Position numbers and translations under genes: made by a program. From Cyanobacteria bacterium UBA11153 (GTDB lineage: Bacteria; Cyanobacteriota; Cyanobacteriia; Cyanobacteriales; Coleofasciculaceae): a DNA stretch of 22,564 bases. Shown one piece after another: positions 1-8,516 of the stretch. Each line of letters opens with the position of its first letter. Position 1 is the stretch's first letter. Location: positions 1 to 22,564 of the forward strand of contig DOIX01000221.1 of NCBI GenBank assembly GCA_003511885.1. The letters run 5' to 3'. A model generated the notes under the pieces. It had not been told where the DNA came from. It worked only from the letters and a program-made list of their open reading frames with translations, and searched no databases.

Positions 1-1
1 G

Positions 2-127
2 GAGGATTCCGCTTCTCTTCATGATGTTATTGATGCCTTAACCGATGTGGCGGTTGCTATAAATCGGGAGGGTATAGCATTCGCCAGGGCAGTTAGGAAA
101 TTCCAAAAGCCCAAAACAGATTTATAA
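2..127 (+). CDS. C-terminal end of an unidentified protein (partial)
   Basis: An open frame runs from the left edge of the window to a TAA at 125-127 and gives 41 residues ending in ...RKFQKPKTDL. The start lies outside the window. The fragment is mildly amphipathic, with Asp/Ala-rich helix-like sequence followed by a basic tail. I do not recognise a family. It is on the same strand as the GspE-like gene and ends 50 bases before it, so the two could be co-transcribed. Because the piece is short it could also be a chance open frame. Confidence 0.4.
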   Translation, partial: EDSASLHDVIDALTDVAVAINREGIAFARAVRKFQKPKTDL

Positions 128-177
128 CAAGCTTTTGAATGCGTGAATTTTGAATACGTTACTTTTGACTTCTAATT

Positions 178-2493
178 ATGGCTATATCAAATTTTTTCTC
201 TGCGATTGCCAAAATATTGATCCAGTCAGGCTATATCAATAATCAGCAGCTAGAGCAAGCAATTACGCTATTTCTGGAAGAGGATAAATCCATAACCCCC
301 ACAGTCTCGCGACGAGGCAAACCATCAGCTAATGATAGAGCCTTAGCTTTCATCAAAAATCTTGAAGCTGTAACTAAGCGTCAGCTACCATCTAATTTAC
401 AGCGTCATGTCATTATTTACTTTTATCCATTTCCTCCTTTTGCGAAAAAACTGATTCAGGCTGGTTATATTGACGCGCCTCAAATGGAGCAAGCATTGGC
501 AGAAAGTCGGAAGTCAAATAAACCATTGCTAGAAGTACTAGAATCCCTAACTAGGAAGCAGATACCTCCAGACTTGCAGCGTCAGTACAGAAAATATCAG
601 TTATTTGAATTAAAAATTATTTACAGTGTAGAATACTTAGATCCAGAAATTAGCGATATTTCTCCCTGTTTAGTTTCTGAACTAATCGATTGTCTAATTC
701 CCATTGATATCTGTCGCAGATATAGATTAGTGCCAGTTGAAAAAACTGACAACCCGCTATCGGTTTTAGTGGCAATGGTTGATCCAGATAACCTGGATGC
801 TCAAGATGACTTGCACCGGATATTGAGACCCCAAAATATTGGCTTGCGTCGGATAGTAATTACTCCAGAAAATTATAATCAAGTAATTTCTGAATATCTG
901 GATAAAAAAGTAGCGAAGATTAAGGAAGAAGAAGAAAGGAAAGCTACTGATATCTTAAATGATTTACAAAACTTAGACTCTGCTGATGATTTGCCCTACG
1001 CACCAGATGAAATGGAAATAGATTTGAGTCAAGCGTTAACTTATAATGATGGAGATCCTATAATTAACTTGGTGAATAAAATCCTGGCTAAAGCTTTGCA
1101 AGAAAAAGTTTCTGATATCCATATTGAACCACAGCAAGAGTGTTTGCGAGTGCGTTTTCGGAAAGATGGAGTGTTGCAGCAAGCCTTCGATCCCTTACCA
1201 AAGAAAACTGGAGAAGCAGTAGCATCTCGCTTCAAAGTTATGGCAGGATTAGATATTACTCAACGACGAATATCCCAAAATGGTAGAATTATGGGGATGT
1301 TTAATGGGTGCAAAATTAACTTTCGGGTAACTATTTTACCTACCCGTTATGGTGAAAAAGTGGTAGTGCATATCTTGGATATCTCTAGCATTTACCTAGG
1401 GTTAAATATATTAATTACCGAGCGAGATACTCTGGAAATTGTCAGAAAAATGGCAATCAGTAATGATGGACTCCTGTTAGTAACAGGACCTTCTAATTCT
1501 GGGATAACAACAACTCTATACTCTATTTTAGCAGAACGAAACGATCCTGGAGTCAATATATCAACAATAGAAGATCCAATAGAGCATAGCTTGCCAGGAA
1601 TTACTCAAGTAGGGGTATTGCGGGAGAAAGGATTAGATTATGCCTCAATTTTGCGCTCATTAATGTGGCAAGATGTGGACATAATTTTGGTAAATGAGAC
1701 GCGAGACAAAGAAACTGCAACAACAGTAATTGAAGCAGCGCTCAAAGGTTACTTTGTCGTCAGCACGATCTCTAGTAAAGATGCGGCTAGTACTATCCCC
1801 AATCTCAGAATAATGGGTATTGAATCTTTTTTAATTGCGGATGCCCTAACAGGAGTTATTGCACAGCGTTTGATGCGGAGAGTTTGTTCTGAATGTCGGA
1901 TTGCGTATCAGCCAACTCCGGCTGAATTAGCTAAATTTGGTTTGTCAGCTTTTGGGAAAGTTACTTTCTATAAAGCTAATTGTTTAACTACTTCTGAAAT
2001 CAAAAAAGCCTCAGCTAAAGCAACTCTTTGCCAAAAATGTAATGGTATTGGTTATAAAGGAAGAGTTGGTGTCTACGAAGTCATGCCCGTCACGGGAAGG
2101 ATTAAATCCTTAATTAGCAAAAATGCTGATACTCAAGAAATTAAAAAAGCTGCTATTGAGGAAGGGATGACAACCTTATTTTCTTATAGCTTAAAGCTGG
2201 TAGCACAAGGATATACTACCATGGAGGAAGTAGAGAGGGTTACATATAGGGATGAAGGATTAAAGACAGAATTAATGGCACAACGGCAAAAGTTTCCCAG
2301 GGGTGACTCATCTCCTCATCCGGAGAAACAAATAGAATCATCTTCACCGAAAGAGCAACTTCTAGTATTAGAGAAACAGCTAGCAACATTGACTAGTCAA
2401 ATTCAAGTTTTAAAAAACCAGATTGATAAATCAGATGGGATAAATAAATCGCCAAAACCTTTATTTGATGAAGAGTTAGAAGATTTATGGTAG
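178..2493 (+). CDS. Degenerate GspE/PilB/MshE-family ATPase (likely pseudo-ATPase)
   Basis: The 771-residue protein has the layout of type II secretion/type IV pilus assembly ATPases, which normally power pilin polymerisation at the inner membrane. Two related N-terminal repeats (about residues 11-76 and 89-135) resemble MshEN/GspE N-domains. An N2-like region (about 160-245) and the ATPase core (about 285-560) follow. A zinc-type tetracysteine (C570, C573, C618, C621) is intact, and the end is a coiled-coil-like tail (about 720-755). Active-site motifs are damaged. Walker A at 437-444 reads GPSNSGIT, so the essential Lys is Ile443. Walker B is IILVNE with Asn506 where Gly is usual. The usual RQDPD motif reads WQDVD. 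The His box HTNDA is SSKDA (532-536). The Asp-box EDPIE is kept. The frame is undamaged, so it is not an obvious pseudogene. I infer a non-catalytic regulatory or hetero-oligomer subunit. The fold call is firm; the function is uncertain. Confidence 0.9.
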   Translation: MAISNFFSAIAKILIQSGYINNQQLEQAITLFLEEDKSITPTVSRRGKPSANDRALAFIKNLEAVTKRQLPSNLQRHVIIYFYPFPPFAKKLIQAGYIDAPQMEQALAESRKSNKPLLEVLESLTRKQIPPDLQRQYRKYQLFELKIIYSVEYLDPEISDISPCLVSELIDCLIPIDICRRYRLVPVEKTDNPLSVLVAMVDPDNLDAQDDLHRILRPQNIGLRRIVITPENYNQVISEYLDKKVAKIKEEEERKATDILNDLQNLDSADDLPYAPDEMEIDLSQALTYNDGDPIINLVNKILAKALQEKVSDIHIEPQQECLRVRFRKDGVLQQAFDPLPKKTGEAVASRFKVMAGLDITQRRISQNGRIMGMFNGCKINFRVTILPTRYGEKVVVHILDISSIYLGLNILITERDTLEIVRKMAISNDGLLLVTGPSNSGITTTLYSILAERNDPGVNISTIEDPIEHSLPGITQVGVLREKGLDYASILRSLMWQDVDIILVNETRDKETATTVIEAALKGYFVVSTISSKDAASTIPNLRIMGIESFLIADALTGVIAQRLMRRVCSECRIAYQPTPAELAKFGLSAFGKVTFYKANCLTTSEIKKASAKATLCQKCNGIGYKGRVGVYEVMPVTGRIKSLISKNADTQEIKKAAIEEGMTTLFSYSLKLVAQGYTTMEEVERVTYRDEGLKTELMAQRQKFPRGDSSPHPEKQIESSSPKEQLLVLEKQLATLTSQIQVLKNQIDKSDGINKSPKPLFDEELEDLW

Positions 2494-2532
2494 TGAAAAA
2501 AAAATCCGCTTGGGTAAGAGTTATCATCGCGA

Positions 2533-3465
2533 TCATTTTGCCTTGATTGATTCAACTAAAAGACTCAATCCTGATGCAACACTCCATTGGGGTGTAAAAC
2601 CTAAAAGAGATTTGATTTTAGATATATCACCTTGAGAATGTTGAATATCTCCTGTGCGAGGTGTTGCTAAATTAATAGCTTCATTCCAGTTAGGAAAACA
2701 GCTTTTTAAGATATCTACTAAATCGAGGAGAGATGTTTGGTTACCAGTGCCCAGATTGCAGGAAATACAAGAGCCAGGAGCCAGGGGAAGAGTCAAAGCT
2801 TGAGAAATTGCGATCGCAACATCTTTGACATAGATAAAATCTCTGGTTTGTTGCCCATCTCCGTAAATAGTAATTGGTAATCCTTCTGCCATCGCTTTTG
2901 TAAAAATGGAAATCACTCCGGAATAGGGTGAATTAGGCATTTGGCGGGGACCAAATACATTAAAAAATCTGAGGGCGATGAATGATAATCCTACTTCTTT
3001 GGCGAATAAATTGCCATATTTTTCGCTGACAAGTTTTTGCAATCCATAAGGGGAAATAGGGGATGTTTCTTGCTCTTCGACAATTGGCAACTCTGTTTTA
3101 TTGCCATAGACGGCTGCGGAGCTAGCGAAAACAAGCCTAGGAATATTTAATGCTTGACAGAGGAGAATGACTGAGATTATGGCAGAGAGGTTATTGTGAT
3201 GAGATTCTAGGGGATTTAGCCAAGAGTCAGTTACAGATGGGGTAGCTGCTAAATGGGCAATGCCATCAATTTGATCGGGAAAATCATCTGGCTGACAGGT
3301 TAAAATATCCTTGTGCAAGAATTTTAATTGGGGATGATTGGGGAGATTTTGTAAGCTTCCTGTGGATAAGTTATCAACTACGATGACGCTGTGATTTTCT
3401 GCTAAAAGCTCTTCCGTAAGATGGGAACCAATAAAACCTGCACCGCCAGTGACGATAAATTTCAT
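2533..3465 (-). CDS. NAD-dependent epimerase/dehydratase (UDP-glucose 4-epimerase-like)
   Basis: This 310-residue protein is an extended short-chain dehydrogenase/reductase that probably converts a nucleotide sugar (for example UDP-Glc/UDP-Gal or the N-acetyl or uronate forms) for polysaccharide synthesis in the cytoplasm. The N-terminus has the Rossmann NAD motif TGGAGFIGS (6-14), and D31 after the second strand suggests NAD rather than NADP. The catalytic residues are Ser115/Ser116 in FASSAAVYG, Tyr140 and Lys144 in SPYGLQK. NVFGPRQ and the NLGTG motif near the C-terminus are typical of the family. It is the last gene of the long minus-strand run, 22 bases after the preceding glycosyltransferase, and converges on the GspE-like gene with a 39-bp gap. 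Exact substrate cannot be read from sequence. The start is ATG without a clear Shine-Dalgarno. Confidence 0.93.
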   Translation of the reverse strand: MKFIVTGGAGFIGSHLTEELLAENHSVIVVDNLSTGSLQNLPNHPQLKFLHKDILTCQPDDFPDQIDGIAHLAATPSVTDSWLNPLESHHNNLSAIISVILLCQALNIPRLVFASSAAVYGNKTELPIVEEQETSPISPYGLQKLVSEKYGNLFAKEVGLSFIALRFFNVFGPRQMPNSPYSGVISIFTKAMAEGLPITIYGDGQQTRDFIYVKDVAIAISQALTLPLAPGSCISCNLGTGNQTSLLDLVDILKSCFPNWNEAINLATPRTGDIQHSQGDISKIKSLLGFTPQWSVASGLSLLVESIKAK

Positions 3466-3487
3466 AATGTAAAAGTTTGGATAGAGT

Positions 3488-4633
3488 TTAAACTAACTGG
3501 CACTTGGCTAGCAGCCTAGCAATTTGCTGATTGGTAACATTTAGATCGAAGCGTTGACGTGCCTGAATCAAAGCTCGATTCGCTATCAGTTTAGCTTGTT
3601 CTTTGCGATCGCGACAAGTCATAATTATATCAGCGAGTTGCTGGGAATTGCCAGGAGAAAATAGCCATCCCGTTTTCTCATTTTCCACTAATTCTATCGC
3701 ACCTCCAGCCGCCGCTGCGACAATAGGAGTGCCGCACAGCATTGCTTCCACAATTACTCGCCCAAAAGGCTCCGGTGCAGTTGAAGTATGGGCAATTAAA
3801 TTACAGGCTGACATGAGGGGGACAATATCGGAACGAAATCCTAAAAATTTTACTCGATCTTGAAGGTTGAGGGCATCAACTTGTTGATGTAAATATGCCA
3901 CATAATCGTCTTCGCCAAAGAGGGCATCACCGACAAAGATAGCGGTGACATCACTAGGACATTTTGCTATAGCTTCAAGTAAAATATCTTGCCCTTTCCA
4001 AGGGGATATCCGGCTGAAATGACCGACTATAAATTTATTATTTAGCCCTAATTCTTGTCGAATTTGAGTAATCTTATCCTGGGAGGCAATATATTTTTCA
4101 GGATTGAAACCGTTATAGACAAATTCTGTTATTTTTTTTCTACCTCCGGCTGCGATGAAAGCATTTTGAGTAGCTTGAGAATTAGCAATTACTAAAGAAG
4201 CAAACTGATTAGCTAAAGTTACAGCAACCTGACGATTAGTGCGGCTAAAGTGATCCGGAGATAGAATATCTCGGAGGTGATAAACTAAAGGGCGACGGCT
4301 GAAAAAGCTGGCAAAGGCACTAACTACTAAGGCTTTTTGAGTGTTGGCATAAATTAAATCGTAATTTGCAGCGATGTTAGCAATCTTAACAATCAGAGGA
4401 AAAAGAGAAGTAAAACCCTTTAAACTCTCAATAATTCCACTTTCTTTACTAACTTTTATAGGCTGGGTAGCAATAACTTCAACAGGAATATTCTTTTCCT
4501 CTAATAATTCTCTAAAGTGTCCATCGGAAAATAAGCAGACTAAACAGGTTTCTCGATAAGGTTGGGCGACATCGATTAGGGATAATTCAGCACCTCCTAG
4601 CTTGCCACTTTGATCTAAAAATAATATTTTCAT
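3488..4633 (-). CDS. Family 4 glycosyltransferase (GT4)
   Basis: The 381-residue protein is a GT-B fold retaining glycosyltransferase that would add one sugar from a nucleotide donor to the growing lipid-linked repeat unit on the cytoplasmic side of the membrane. The N-terminal glycine-rich loop KLGGAELS (11-18) is the usual acceptor-domain signature. The donor domain has GHFSRISPWKGQ (204-215) and the conserved EX7E motif with E288 and E296 in EPFGRVIVE, followed by the AAAGGAIE segment. It lies between two other minus-strand genes. The 93-bp gap on its upstream side carries a palindromic element, so it may not be perfectly co-transcribed with its neighbour. Sugar and linkage specificity cannot be inferred. 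Start ATG. Confidence 0.93.
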   Translation of the reverse strand: MKILFLDQSGKLGGAELSLIDVAQPYRETCLVCLFSDGHFRELLEEKNIPVEVIATQPIKVSKESGIIESLKGFTSLFPLIVKIANIAANYDLIYANTQKALVVSAFASFFSRRPLVYHLRDILSPDHFSRTNRQVAVTLANQFASLVIANSQATQNAFIAAGGRKKITEFVYNGFNPEKYIASQDKITQIRQELGLNNKFIVGHFSRISPWKGQDILLEAIAKCPSDVTAIFVGDALFGEDDYVAYLHQQVDALNLQDRVKFLGFRSDIVPLMSACNLIAHTSTAPEPFGRVIVEAMLCGTPIVAAAAGGAIELVENEKTGWLFSPGNSQQLADIIMTCRDRKEQAKLIANRALIQARQRFDLNVTNQQIARLLAKCQLV

Positions 4634-4642
4634 GGTTTTCTT

Positions 4643-4734
4643 TTGTTAAGATTACATCTATATAACATTGGTTTGTAGTAAGCGCTTAAGCGCTCACTAC
4701 GAACTTTCAATTTAGAGATATTCTTGTTAAGATT
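4643..4734. repeat. Palindromic element between two glycosyltransferase genes, flanked by an 11-bp direct repeat
   Basis: A perfect 14-bp palindrome AGCGCTTAAGCGCT lies at 4681-4694. It extends to a 26-bp inverted repeat (4675-4700) through GTAGT/ACTAC arms with one mismatched pair. The sequence TTGTTAAGATT occurs at 4643-4653 and again at 4724-4734, the second copy overlapping the end of the upstream glycosyltransferase gene. The arrangement resembles the REP-like palindromes that are dispersed in cyanobacterial genomes, possibly inserted with a short duplication of target sequence. The hairpin would form in the mRNA between two genes and could affect readthrough or stability. Mobility is inference. 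Confidence 0.6.
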
Positions 4735-5890
4735 GTAATAGAACTTGCCGTACTTCCTGAGCGATTTTAGTCCAGTTAAAATTAGTGGCAGCATAGTCGC
4801 GACAGGCATAGCGAGAAGGGATAGGTATTTTGCCACTCAGTAATCCTTCTAATTTTAATGCGATCGCAACCGCATCTGTATCCTCAGTAATCAATTCCGG
4901 CGAGAAAGGCGTTAGAATTTCCGGCATTCCGCCGATAGGGGTACATAATACTGGCGTACCACAGGCTAAGGATTCCAGTACAATTAATCCAAATCCTTCT
5001 AAAGATTGACTTGGCACTACAGTTAAATCAGCCGCCTGGTAAGCGATAGGTAATTGTTCATCTGGTAAAAAACCGAGAAATTTAACGTGGTTATGTAATC
5101 CTAATTCTGTGACTTGTTTTTCCAGAGAATCTCGCAACACCCCTTTACCAGCAATAGCTAGCCAAACATCAGGAATCTTAGATTTAATTTTTGCGATGCC
5201 AAAGGCGAGCGAAGCTATCGCACTCAATAATATATCGATACCCATCCGATGGACAAGGCGGCGAGGGGTAAATAATATTGTACGATCTTGAGGCCAATTT
5301 AGTTGCGATCGCGCTTCTTGCCGAGATAAGTTAGCTTGAAATCGACTAGTATCGACTCCACCAGGAATAACATTAATTTTACTCCAAGGGATGTGATATT
5401 CTTGATGGAGTATAGTACCAAAAGCCTTACTGAGAACAATAAAGCGATCGCAACGATTATAAACCGTTTGTTCTACCCAATGTTTGACCCAGACACTCAG
5501 TTTTTTTGCGCCTTCTCGTTCACCTTCTAATGCCCATGGACCGTGAAAAGTAAAGGTGACGGGGACTTCAGTTGGTAAACTTGCTAATAGGGGTAGACTG
5601 TAGAGGGCAAAATGGAGGTTAATCGCATCGGGATTAGTGGATTGTCTCTTTAAGAAATTGTTGCGAGTTGACCAGAGACGCTGTAGGATTGGAGTATTTG
5701 GCTCGGCTAAATTTGTTAGTTTTATGGGATAATTGGGTGATGTTTCTGGTAGTCCAACGCCGCATAATTCAATTTTATCTTGGACTGTTGCTAGGTGATG
5801 GATGAGTTCGTATACATAGCGATTGAGTCCACCTGGCATGGTTGGGAACCAACTATTACCGACGCAGAGGATAGATGAAAATGCAGTCAC
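4727..5890 (-). CDS. Family 4 glycosyltransferase (GT4)
   Basis: The 387-residue GT-B enzyme has the N-terminal loop FPTMPGGLNRYVYEL (15-29), a HGPWALEGER segment (116-125) seen in a cyanobacterial GT4 subgroup, the donor-domain stretch TPRRLVHRMGIDIL (208-221) and the EX7E pair E298/E306 in EGFGLIVLE. Its likely role is addition of one residue to the exopolysaccharide repeat unit. The start is GTG at 5888-5890, supported by an AAGGAG ribosome binding site ten bases upstream. It follows the next GT4 gene by 26 bp, consistent with one operon. Donor and acceptor are unknown. Confidence 0.92.
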   Translation of the reverse strand: MTAFSSILCVGNSWFPTMPGGLNRYVYELIHHLATVQDKIELCGVGLPETSPNYPIKLTNLAEPNTPILQRLWSTRNNFLKRQSTNPDAINLHFALYSLPLLASLPTEVPVTFTFHGPWALEGEREGAKKLSVWVKHWVEQTVYNRCDRFIVLSKAFGTILHQEYHIPWSKINVIPGGVDTSRFQANLSRQEARSQLNWPQDRTILFTPRRLVHRMGIDILLSAIASLAFGIAKIKSKIPDVWLAIAGKGVLRDSLEKQVTELGLHNHVKFLGFLPDEQLPIAYQAADLTVVPSQSLEGFGLIVLESLACGTPVLCTPIGGMPEILTPFSPELITEDTDAVAIALKLEGLLSGKIPIPSRYACRDYAATNFNWTKIAQEVRQVLLQS

Positions 5891-5900
5891 AAATATTTAT

Positions 5901-5906
5901 CTCCTT
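5901..5906 (-). promoter_or_regulatory. Ribosome binding site deciding a GTG start
   Basis: Read on the minus strand, AAGGAG sits ten bases before the GTG at 5888-5890. It supports GTG as the initiation codon of the glycosyltransferase ending at 4727; most genes nearby have no recognisable Shine-Dalgarno sequence. Confidence 0.5.
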
Positions 5907-5916
5907 AACAAATTTA

Positions 5917-7032
5917 TCAAACATTTGGTACTAGTTCGCGGAGCGCAGTAATAAAATTTTCAACATAACGTTGGGTAGAAAAATCATAAGCACGCTCTCG
6001 TGCTGCTAATTTAACTTTGTCAGTAAAATCCTGGTTGTCAAGATATCGGAAAATTGCATTTGCTAGTCCATCTACATCTTCATAGGATGTTAGCAACCCA
6101 TTCACACCATCTGTGATTATCTCCATCGGCCCCCCCGAATTACTTGCTACAACGGGTTTACCCAGTGCCATTGCCTCAACAATTACAATGCCAAAAGGTT
6201 CATTATTAGAGGCATGAACAAAAATATCCATTGCTTGCATCCACTCTGGTATGTTTCTTTGGAGTCCAGCCAACATGACACAATTTTCAAGTTCTAATTC
6301 TCTAATTTTCTCTCTTAAATAATTCTCATAATCAGCTTCGCGATCGTGCTTGCCTCCAACAACGATACAATGTGCATTGGGATATCTTTGTAAAACTTTG
6401 GGCATTGATTGGATCAAAGTATGTATTCCTTTCCACCGTTGTAACCGACTGACAATTCCAATTATAGGTCCATCTAAAGGTAAACCAAGATTTTGCCTAG
6501 TTTCTAGAGGAGAAGATAAAGAAGAGGGATTAAACTGATCCAGTGCAACACCTGGATAGACCAAGCGTATCATTTGTTCAGGATAGTGCTTGTTCAACTT
6601 TGTCTTTCCGGATTTTGAGTTTATGAATACACCAGATGTTGGCAAGCTTCTGACAATTCTCTGTAACAGAGAATCATTCGGGATGTCCAACTGAGACCAT
6701 AAAGAAGGGATCCCGATCGAACTTGCTACTGGGGAACCATACAAATGAGCTTTCCACATCCAACTTAATATTACATTGGCGCGTTCGCTTCGGGCTATGG
6801 CAGCAATTCCGATCGCTGTTGCGATGAAACGGTGTGGTTCTCGCAGACGACCACTTAGTACAACTCTTGTATCAATACCAAGGTTGCGTATTTGTTCTAC
6901 TAACAGACCATCTTCGAGAAAGATTAATAACCATTCAATACCAACATTTCGTCCCTCCAACATCAAATCCCACAAGCGCTTTTCCCCACCTCCTCGTTGT
7001 TCGGCAAGTGGCATAATAATCATAATTTTCAT
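5917..7032 (-). CDS. Family 4 glycosyltransferase (GT4)
   Basis: The 371-residue enzyme shows the GT4 pattern: N-terminal loop EQRGGGEKRLWDLM (11-24), the donor-domain motif GIVSRLQRWKGIHTL (192-206), and E278/E286 in EPFGIVIVE followed by ASNSGGPMEII. It would transfer a sugar to a lipid-linked oligosaccharide at the inner face of the membrane. The ATG is preceded by AGGGAG eight bases upstream (7041-7046 on the plus strand), one of the better ribosome binding sites in the cluster. It is 20 bp after the polymerase gene. Specificity is not readable from sequence. Confidence 0.93.
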   Translation of the reverse strand: MKIMIIMPLAEQRGGGEKRLWDLMLEGRNVGIEWLLIFLEDGLLVEQIRNLGIDTRVVLSGRLREPHRFIATAIGIAAIARSERANVILSWMWKAHLYGSPVASSIGIPSLWSQLDIPNDSLLQRIVRSLPTSGVFINSKSGKTKLNKHYPEQMIRLVYPGVALDQFNPSSLSSPLETRQNLGLPLDGPIIGIVSRLQRWKGIHTLIQSMPKVLQRYPNAHCIVVGGKHDREADYENYLREKIRELELENCVMLAGLQRNIPEWMQAMDIFVHASNNEPFGIVIVEAMALGKPVVASNSGGPMEIITDGVNGLLTSYEDVDGLANAIFRYLDNQDFTDKVKLAARERAYDFSTQRYVENFITALRELVPNV

Positions 7033-7052
7033 TTGAATGACTCCCTAAAAAT

Positions 7053-8450
7053 CTAATTTTTATCCCTAGTAATTTGATGTATATGATAATTATTTCCCGC
7101 CAAACCTATTCCCAAAAATGACCAAAAAATTATCCCATCAACACCATCCAATAAATTTCCGATAGGAAGCATGGATATAGTGCTCAAAACAATAGCGCGA
7201 GCCGTACTAGCAAAGCTATCTAAGCGAGTTACCCTAGTTTTAAATAAATTAAATATCATCATAACTATTCCACCACAATAAAAAATAGCTCCCAGCCACC
7301 CCAATTGCAAAAGAATTGTGAGAAAACCACTATCCCCAGTCCCACCACCTATCCCATCCCCGGCAAAGTTGGTTAAGGCATTGTTAAGCTGATCTTCGTA
7401 AATTGAACCTCGCGCTTGGAAACTTGTATCTTCTTGCAGATTAGAGAAACTCTCAATACGATCTTTAATCCTTCCCGAAAATGGCTCCATAGTCGTTAAT
7501 GGCACTGAACAAAGTGCTGTTAAAAGCAAAATAAGGATTAAACGCATTTGAACGCTTGACTTAACAGAAGTTATTATAGCAATAATTCCTAACAAAAAGC
7601 CTATCCAAGAAGTCCGTACTGTAGTTAACATTAAAGATAATAATCCTGCCGCTGATACAGGAAGATTAGCAGAACCTTGGGAACTAAATAATAACAACAA
7701 GCCTGCCATCATAAATATAGCAAAAGTCCCCCTGTCGTTCATAGTACTATGTACATTTAGCAGAAAAGGTTTAGGACTACCTGCACTTGCCATTTCTGAT
7801 TTTATAATCCAGAACCGATCCCACTCAGGGAGAAATAAGTATTGAATTATTCCATAAACTCCCATCACTAAAACTCCCCAAAAAAAGGTGCGCTGAATAT
7901 TTTGACGACAGTGGGGATAGTTGCGCCAATTGACAGATAAATGGAAGCCAAAAAGTACTGGAGCTACCCAGTCCAATAATTTGATAATAACCGTAACTGG
8001 TGAGTGCTGAATTAGACCAATCATAAAACTATAAAATAAACTAATCAAACAAAAAATAAACGGTAAGTTCCCCTCTTTATGACTCTTAGTAAGATATTGA
8101 AGAACGGTATAAAGAGTTATTATAGTCACCAAGAAAGGTGCTAGAAGAATTGGACTGGGATCTGTAAAACTGCTACGATAATCTGCTAATCTTCGGACAA
8201 GTGGGGTGATAAACCACATCCACCAAGTAAAACCAATGTAAAGGATAGGAGCGCGAAAATATAAAATTATGCCCACAGTAAACGCTCCTGCAGGAAAAAT
8301 AAAGTTGAGAATTTTACCAGCGCCTGCGACACTGCCTAATAGAGTAACAACTAGTAGCGCTATTATAGCCGTCCAAGCTTCTGTTGGTCGCAGGATTGTC
8401 TGAAAGGTATTTAGGGAAAAATCACTGGAATTAGAAAGTCTATGGTTCAC
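7053..8450 (-). CDS. O-antigen polymerase/ligase-like membrane protein (Wzy-like)
   Basis: The 465-residue protein is strongly hydrophobic, with about ten predicted membrane segments, for example near residues 29-46, 52-65, 101-118, 131-147, 188-208, 247-260, 264-292, 303-322, 380-402 and 438-455. A long polar loop near 325-375 contains the IKDRIESFSNLQEDTSFQAR stretch. This is the topology and motif style of the O-antigen ligase/polymerase (Wzy/RfaL) family, which joins lipid-linked repeat units on the outer face of the inner membrane. Its position among glycosyltransferases and upstream of a Wzc-like regulator's operon supports polymerase rather than lipid A ligase. The start is GTG at 8448-8450 with GGA about eight bases upstream. 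Sequence conservation in this family is low, so polymerase versus ligase is inference. Confidence 0.85.
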   Translation of the reverse strand: MNHRLSNSSDFSLNTFQTILRPTEAWTAIIALLVVTLLGSVAGAGKILNFIFPAGAFTVGIILYFRAPILYIGFTWWMWFITPLVRRLADYRSSFTDPSPILLAPFLVTIITLYTVLQYLTKSHKEGNLPFIFCLISLFYSFMIGLIQHSPVTVIIKLLDWVAPVLFGFHLSVNWRNYPHCRQNIQRTFFWGVLVMGVYGIIQYLFLPEWDRFWIIKSEMASAGSPKPFLLNVHSTMNDRGTFAIFMMAGLLLLFSSQGSANLPVSAAGLLSLMLTTVRTSWIGFLLGIIAIITSVKSSVQMRLILILLLTALCSVPLTTMEPFSGRIKDRIESFSNLQEDTSFQARGSIYEDQLNNALTNFAGDGIGGGTGDSGFLTILLQLGWLGAIFYCGGIVMMIFNLFKTRVTRLDSFASTARAIVLSTISMLPIGNLLDGVDGIIFWSFLGIGLAGNNYHIHQITRDKN

Positions 8451-8516
8451 TTGATATTTCCAATTTCTGGGTACTTAGTTCTGGAAAATATCCAGGGATT
8501 GAGGATTTTTTGGATA

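Noticed and set aside
178..2493. GspE-like gene as a pseudogene
   Set aside because: The frame is full-length with no stop or frameshift, and the N-domain, Asp-box and tetracysteines remain; catalytic loss alone does not make it a pseudogene.
2494..2532. Possible terminator between the convergent GspE-like and epimerase genes
   Set aside because: An A-run is present but no stable GC-rich hairpin is visible.
2771..2784. GAGCCAG tandem repeat inside the epimerase gene
   Set aside because: It keeps the reading frame and codes for a plausible loop (LAPGS) before the conserved NLGTG motif; nothing indicates disruption.
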